In this document: positions 58,646-64,000 of the stretch, piece by piece
Position numbering within the stretch: position 1 is the first letter of the stretch
Layout: each line of letters opens with the position of its first letter
NCBI GenBank assembly: GCA_024684055.1
Contig: JAIKXN010000239.1
Location: forward strand, 1-64,000
DNA: 64,000 nucleotides
Direction of reading: 5' to 3'
Origin: Lachnospiraceae bacterium
GTDB lineage: Bacteria; Bacillota; Clostridia; Lachnospirales; Lachnospiraceae
Translations under genes and position numbers: made by a program
The notes under the pieces: generated by a model
The model's database searches: none
What the model saw: the letters and a program-made list of their open reading frames with translations, nothing else
What the model was told of the DNA's origin: nothing

Positions 58646-59047
58646 ATGGCTGATGAAAAGAAAACTACTGCAGCTAAGAAACCTGCAGCAAAGAAAACAG
58701 CGGAGAAGAAAGCAGCTCCCGCTAAGACAGTAGCAAAGAAGACAGAAGCAAAGAAGGCAGCTCCCGCAAAGAAGGCAGCTACAACAGCAAAGAAGGCAGC
58801 TCCTGCTAAAAAGGCAGCTACAACAGCAAAGAAGGCAGCTCCTGCAGCAAAGAAAGCTACAACTAAGAAGGCAGTTGCAAAGAAACCCGTTAAGAAACTT
58901 GGAAAGATTATTTTCGAATTCGACGGTCAGAAAATCGATTATAAGGCTATTGAAAAGAAAGCTGCAAAGCTTGGCGGAGATGTATATGTTGTTGCATCCG
59001 AGAAGAAAATCTTTGATGCAGAAGGTAAGTCTGTAGATTTATTCTAA
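58646..59047 (+). CDS. DUF6465 family protein with histone H1-like Lys/Ala/Pro-rich N-terminus
   Basis: Repeated 'AAPAKKAATTAKK', then 'KLGKIIFEFDGQKIDYKAIEKKAAKLGGDVYVVASEKKIFDAEGKSVDLF'. Confidence 0.82.
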   Translation: MADEKKTTAAKKPAAKKTAEKKAAPAKTVAKKTEAKKAAPAKKAATTAKKAAPAKKAATTAKKAAPAAKKATTKKAVAKKPVKKLGKIIFEFDGQKIDYKAIEKKAAKLGGDVYVVASEKKIFDAEGKSVDLF

Positions 59048-59073
59048 TTAATATCAAAGACTAAAAATGAGTG

Positions 59074-59112
59074 AAAAATACCCTTGGTTTTTACTGAGGG
59101 TATTTTTTTTTG
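59074..59112 (+). terminator. intrinsic terminator
   Basis: aaaaataccctt-ggtttttact-gagggtatttttttt. Confidence 0.85.
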
Positions 59113-59297
59113 GACACTGATTTTTCTAATTATGATAAATATGTATATCAAAAAATCAGAAGTTTGAAAGGAATGTTTGCTTTATAATGAGTAAGTGTAC
59201 AATAACTGACAAATATTTAAAATTACTAAATGAATACTGGTAAAATGCCGATATAATATTTATATATTTTTGTAAAAATACTTTTAAGGGGAAATTT

Positions 59298-60739
59298 ATG
59301 GATTGCACAAAGATAATAGATCAGTTTCCGGGTATTTATTGTGTACTGTCATTACGAAAGAACAAAGATGGAGAAGAGTTTGTTGCAATAACTGCAGCAA
59401 ATAAAAGGTATCTTGCTTCGGTAGGCAAAGAAAATGAGGAGTTTGTACCGAACTTACCCTACACTGACTATATTGCTCCGGATCCGAATTTTGAATCAAT
59501 GGTTAAAAGATGTATCAGCACAAAGAAAGTTGTCATCAGTATGTCAATGCCGAGCGTTATAAGGCATGGCTTGATCTTTACATGATTCCCATGGGATGCG
59601 ACGAGGAAGGCAATCCGTACTGTCTTTTTACTTATGAGATGACTCCGAAAGCTGATTCCGACAAGCTTGTAGATATATCGGCACAGATAGCTTCAATGGA
59701 TATAAGGAATGGTCTTCATATTGCTGATTCAAATATGTATAAAGACAAAGAGGAATATTATAAAAAGAATCCTTTTTTTAGACAGAAGATTAAGGTGAAA
59801 ACACAATATATGAGTGATAATAATTTAGACTTCAAGAAGGTTGATCTTAGCGACAAAAATATTTTGATCCCTTTCTTCAGAAAATACGGCGGATCATCGT
59901 GTCAGTATTCCATTTATCTGATGACTGGACTTTCAATGAAGTACGGGGACGAATATGCAATCGTTGATGATGTACTTTTTATTCACAGAAGCAATCTGGA
60001 TAATGAAAATACCAGAGTATATCTTGCACCGATAGGAGATTTTAAAGGGGATCCGGGGCATTATATCGATATGCTTTTTTCGGATGCGAAATTACATGAA
60101 TCCAAATTATCTTTTTCTCTTGTAAATGAAGAGTTTAAAAATATTCTTGAAGAAACTTATCCCGATGTTTATTCTTTTAAGAAAAACAGAGATTACTCGG
60201 AATATGTTTATTTAAAGGAGGATCTTTCAGTTTTAAGCGGACGTGCTCTTGCACCGAAAAGAAATCGTGTACGTGCGTTTTATTCGACTTATTCCGGAAA
60301 TGTCAAAATAGAAGATATAAACAACAATAATATATCGGATGTTTATCAGTTCCAGAAACAGTGGATCGAAGATCGTTTTAAAGAAGGGTATGACGAAATG
60401 CTTGATCGGGAGAATGAAGCGATCAAATTCTACCTTGCGCATTATAACGAACTTGAATTCAAAGGAATCGTTGTTTATATAAAAGGTACTGTTGTCGGGT
60501 ATGCCGCGGGCGTCTCCTTAAACGAGGAATGCATGGATGAAGTGATCGAAAAAGGCAGAAAAGACATTACGGGAATTTATCAGCTTCTCTGCAATGAATT
60601 CGCACTTATCTGCTGTAATGGATACAAATATATCAACCGCGAAGAAGACCTTGGAGTTGAAGGATTAAGACGCGCCAAGGAGTCCTATAAACCATACAGA
60701 ATGATTGACAAATACAGCGCCGAAATAAAAGAACAGTAA
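59298..60739 (+). pseudogene. frameshifted gene: N-terminal sensor/PAS-like domain plus DUF2156 (GNAT-like, MprF C-terminal-type) domain
   Basis: ORF 59298-59585 and ORF 59510-60739 read as one protein if one base is added near 59537: '..FESMVKRCISTKKV(C)HQYVNAERYKAWLDLYMIPM..'. DUF2156 end: 'YQFQKQWIEDRFKEGYDEMLDRENEAIKFYL...GIYQLLCNEFA...YKYINREEDLGVEGLRRAKESYKPYRM'. Confidence 0.7.
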
Positions 60740-60836
60740 ATGTACGGAATGATTGACAAATACAGCACTGAAATAAAAGGATCATAAAATTCACAGAATG
60801 ATTGATATATACAGTGCCGAAATAAAAGAAAAATAA
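60690..60836 (+). repeat. three tandem copies of the DUF2156 gene 3' end, two lying after its stop
   Basis: (aa/at)..tac(a/g)gaatgattgacaaatacagcgccgaaataaaagaacagtaa-like units of 48-50 bp, each ending in taa. Confidence 0.92.
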
Positions 60837-60849
60837 TTGGGAGAAAGAA

Positions 60850-61356
60850 GTGTTATCTGCGATATTAAAGAAAGAAGACTGTGCCAAATGCAGATTCTGC
60901 TGCTCGTTCAGAAGACAGTCTTTGTGGGAGACCCCGATATTTACTGCTGAAAATATTACAGTAATTAAAAATGATAAAGATAAAAATTCAGAATGTCTGA
61001 TTCAGAATGACGGAACTGATTTTGCAAGATACGATCTGTCCGGATCATATATATCCGACGATTCCGATGAAGAAGTTAAATGTCCGTATCTTGGTGATAA
61101 AGGCTGCGTTCTTGATGATGAACAAAAACCGTGGGATTGTAAAATCTGGCCGTTAAGAGTAATGAAAATGAAGGACGGATCTTTGGTTATAGCACTGACA
61201 CCGACGTGCCCTGAAATAAATAAGCTTGATCTTGAGACGGTAAAAACTTTTGTTAAAGATAATTTGAGTCCGGATTTATTTGAATATGCCAAAGGTCATT
61301 CTTGTCTTATAAAAGATTACAGGGAAGGTTTTCCTGTGATCGATAAAGCCGAATAG
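60850..61356 (+). CDS. YkgJ-family cysteine cluster protein (Zn/Fe-chelating)
   Basis: 'DCAKCRFCCSFRRQSLWETP...CPYLGDKGCVLDDEQKPWDCKIWPLRVM'; GTG start after gggagaaag. Confidence 0.85.
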   Translation: MLSAILKKEDCAKCRFCCSFRRQSLWETPIFTAENITVIKNDKDKNSECLIQNDGTDFARYDLSGSYISDDSDEEVKCPYLGDKGCVLDDEQKPWDCKIWPLRVMKMKDGSLVIALTPTCPEINKLDLETVKTFVKDNLSPDLFEYAKGHSCLIKDYREGFPVIDKAE

Positions 61357-61389
61357 CAAAGACTTTATCTTAAAATTGGAGGAGTACAT

Positions 61390-63105
61390 ATGAATAAAGA
61401 GAGAAGGAATATGGATCATGCTCTAAAGGATATATATAAATCCAAGAGTTTTCCGAAGAGTGCGTATTTTCTTTTTATTTTGATATATTTTATATCTTTA
61501 TATTGTACAACATCAGCTGCAAAAAGCTCGAATTCGTTTAATTTATTTAATGTTTCGGTACCGTTCATGGTACTTACAGGTGTTTTTTCATCTGTATCCA
61601 ATGTATGTGTAATTCTTCTTGTTGTATATTACAAAAAAGTCGGCTATATTACCGGCATGATCATTTGTATTATGCAGCTGCCGATGATGTGCGTTCATTT
61701 TTTTGTACAGCATAATCCAAATGCGATTCCCGGTTTATTTTCCGGCCTGTTTATTATTTTTTCAATTTCCATGGTTTTTATTTACAACCTGAAAATGAAT
61801 TCATATCAGGAGAAGATCCGCAATCAGGCTCTTTTGGATACTCTTACGGGGCTTCCGAACAGATTTGCATGCGGTGAAATTTTAAAAAGATTTATTCGCA
61901 GGGGTGTTAAATTCACTCTTGTTTCTATCGATCTTAATAACTTTAAGAGTATTAACGATTCGATGGGACATAAAGTCGGAAACGAAGTTCTTGTTGAAAT
62001 ATCCAAAAGATGGAAAGAAGTAGCGGATAACTGGAAATCGGGTACCGTTGATTTTATCGGAAGACTCGGCGGCGATGAATTCATACTGGTCATTCGCGAA
62101 TATGAAAATCAGGAACAGGTTTTAAAAACGATCGAGTATTACAGGAATGAACTTGAAAAGGTAATACATATCAATGACAACGAGTATTATATTACGGCAT
62201 GCTTCGGTTATTCCGAATATCCGACGGATGCCGACAATGATATTTCACTGGTTTCGTATGCCGATGCAGCAATGCATGAGGTCAAGAAAAAAAGAAACAA
62301 TGCTGTTTCGATTCTTCGTTTTACTCACGATCTTACAGAGGCCGATCAGTCTCTTGAAATTGAAAGAATAATCAGAAATGCAATCGAAACCGGCGATCTT
62401 TTCTATAATCTTCAGCCGCAGTTTGACATGGATCACAAACTTCGCGGCTTTGAAGTTCTCGCACGTATGGTGGACGGCGAAGGAAAGCCCGTAAGCCCGG
62501 GAGTGTTTATTCCCGTTGCTGAAAATACAGGTATTATTGATAAAGTAGATTTATATGTATTTAAAAATGCCGCGATTTTCTTTGGCAAACTTATAGGTAA
62601 AACTTCCGATAAGATTACTTTAAGCATAAATATTTCCGTAAAGCATCTTATGAAGAATGATTTTATCGAGGAGATAAAAGGAGTTCTTGAAGAAAGCAAA
62701 GTTCCTGCAGATCAGCTTGAGATCGAAATAACCGAATCGATCATGATCGAATCTGCGGACAAGGCACTTGATCGGATTAAAGAACTTAAGAAAATGGGAA
62801 TTAAAGTTGCCATCGATGATTTCGGTACCGGATATTCTTCATTAAGTTATCTTAATACGCTGCCTTCGGATCTTTTAAAGATCGATAAATCTTTTATAGA
62901 TGAACTCACAGCCGAAAAATCATCCAAGAATTATGTTGCTGCGATCGTTTCTCTCGGACATTCGCTCAATCTCGAAGTCATTTCCGAAGGTGTTGAGACA
63001 GAAGAACAGCTTGAAGCGTTAAAGAGTGTAGGCTGTGATTATATTCAGGGATTCATCTGGGGAAAACCTTTAGCGCCCCAAGAGGCTGCCGAATTCGTAT
63101 CCTGA
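61390..63105 (+). CDS. membrane GGDEF-EAL protein
   Basis: Several TM; 'DTLTGLPNRFACGEIL', 'RLGGDEFILVI', EAL variant 'FEVLARMV', 'EIEITES', 'IDDFGTGYSSLSYL', 'SEGVETEEQL..GCDYIQGFIWGKPL'. Confidence 0.94.
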   Translation: MNKERRNMDHALKDIYKSKSFPKSAYFLFILIYFISLYCTTSAAKSSNSFNLFNVSVPFMVLTGVFSSVSNVCVILLVVYYKKVGYITGMIICIMQLPMMCVHFFVQHNPNAIPGLFSGLFIIFSISMVFIYNLKMNSYQEKIRNQALLDTLTGLPNRFACGEILKRFIRRGVKFTLVSIDLNNFKSINDSMGHKVGNEVLVEISKRWKEVADNWKSGTVDFIGRLGGDEFILVIREYENQEQVLKTIEYYRNELEKVIHINDNEYYITACFGYSEYPTDADNDISLVSYADAAMHEVKKKRNNAVSILRFTHDLTEADQSLEIERIIRNAIETGDLFYNLQPQFDMDHKLRGFEVLARMVDGEGKPVSPGVFIPVAENTGIIDKVDLYVFKNAAIFFGKLIGKTSDKITLSINISVKHLMKNDFIEEIKGVLEESKVPADQLEIEITESIMIESADKALDRIKELKKMGIKVAIDDFGTGYSSLSYLNTLPSDLLKIDKSFIDELTAEKSSKNYVAAIVSLGHSLNLEVISEGVETEEQLEALKSVGCDYIQGFIWGKPLAPQEAAEFVS

Positions 63106-63225
63106 TAAAGCAAAAATTTAACTTTTCTGTAGAAACTATTTTTTTTGGTGGTATAATAGAAAAGTCCGTTTGGATATTGAAATAATTGAAAGGTGTCGTT
63201 TATCGGCAGATCAGGTGATTTTTAA

Positions 63226-64000
63226 GTGATTCAATCCAGAACTCATAACTGCAATCAGTTAAGAATTGAAAATGTCGGCGAGAAAGTTACTCTTGTTGGA
63301 TGGTATGAAAATATCCGTCGTGTCAGCAAGAATCTCGGCTTTGTCGTTTTGAGAGACTTTTACGGAACAACACAGATAGTTCCCGAAACCGAAGAGATGA
63401 TGGAAAAGTTTTTAAGCGTAAACTGCGAATCAACTCTTTTGGTTGAAGGTGAAGTCAGAGAACGTTCCAATAAGAATAATAAGATTGATACGGGTGATAT
63501 CGAAGTGGTCCCCACAAAGGTTGAAGTGCTCGGTAAGTGTATCTATAACGAACTTCCTTTTGAGATCAATCATTCCAAGGAATCCGATGAGAATACAAGA
63601 CTTAAATACAGATATCTTGATTTAAGAAATCCCGAAGTTAAAAAGAAAATTGTGATGAGAAGCAAAATTGTTGCCGATCTTCGTGCTTCAATGATGGCTC
63701 ATGATTTCCTTGAGATCACAACACCCATTCTTACCGCATCAAGTCCTGAAGGCGCCCGAGATTATCTTGTTCCTTCAAGAAATCATCACGGAAAATTCTA
63801 TGCGCTACCTCAGGCTCCTCAGCAGTTCAAACAGATTCTCATGGCTTCGGGTTTTGACAGATATTTCCAAATCGCGCCCTGCTTCAGAGATGAGGATGCG
63901 AGAGCGGACAGATCTCCCGGAGAGTTCTATCAGCTTGACATGGAAATGGCTTTTGCTTCACAGGAAGATGTTTTTGCGGTTATTGAGGACGTGCTTCCTC
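63226..64000 (+). CDS. aspS: aspartyl-tRNA synthetase (3' truncated by window edge)
   Basis: GTG start; translation [51 protein letters not shown]...[105 protein letters not shown]. Missing from the ORF track because it runs off the end. Confidence 0.95.
   Translation, partial: MIQSRTHNCNQLRIENVGEKVTLVGWYENIRRVSKNLGFVVLRDFYGTTQIVPETEEMMEKFLSVNCESTLLVEGEVRERSNKNNKIDTGDIEVVPTKVEVLGKCIYNELPFEINHSKESDENTRLKYRYLDLRNPEVKKKIVMRSKIVADLRASMMAHDFLEITTPILTASSPEGARDYLVPSRNHHGKFYALPQAPQQFKQILMASGFDRYFQIAPCFRDEDARADRSPGEFYQLDMEMAFASQEDVFAVIEDVLP

Overview
This 64 kb window looks like chromosomal core DNA from a low-GC Gram-positive of the Lachnospiraceae/Clostridia type. I saw no prophage, transposase, CRISPR array, rRNA or integrative element. 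It is dominated by housekeeping genes: DUF58 operon, tRNA-Thr(GGU), PBP1A, yigZ, thyA-folA, dapA-dapB, hisA (eukaryote type), csp, rpsT, lepA, hemW, pilT, comM-like, dprA, birA, thiN, efp, tRNA-Arg(CCG), rluF-like, ligA, metA, yqeY, era, recO, glyS, ppdK and aspS (partial). The most unusual items are: (1) a 2111-aa protein joining an N-terminal FAD oxidoreductase to about 1600 aa of Glu-rich repeats; (2) a c-di-GMP-I (GEMM) riboswitch plus terminator upstream of a membrane EAL phosphodiesterase with an apparently cytoplasmic beta-helix-like GIGS-repeat domain; (3) recurrent tandem copies of gene 3' ends placed after the stop codon at three separate loci (comM-like, thiN, DUF2156), with an in-frame terminal repeat in a fourth gene; (4) a DUF2156 acyltransferase-like gene split by an apparent one-base frameshift from an N-terminal sensor-like domain; (5) a eukaryote-type HisA next to dapAB; (6) a sigma-70-like protein with no region 4; (7) a hairpin between the Shine-Dalgarno and start codon of dapB; (8) a tandem-repeat insertion in hemW. 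All calls are from reading the sequence and remembered family motifs; no searches were run.
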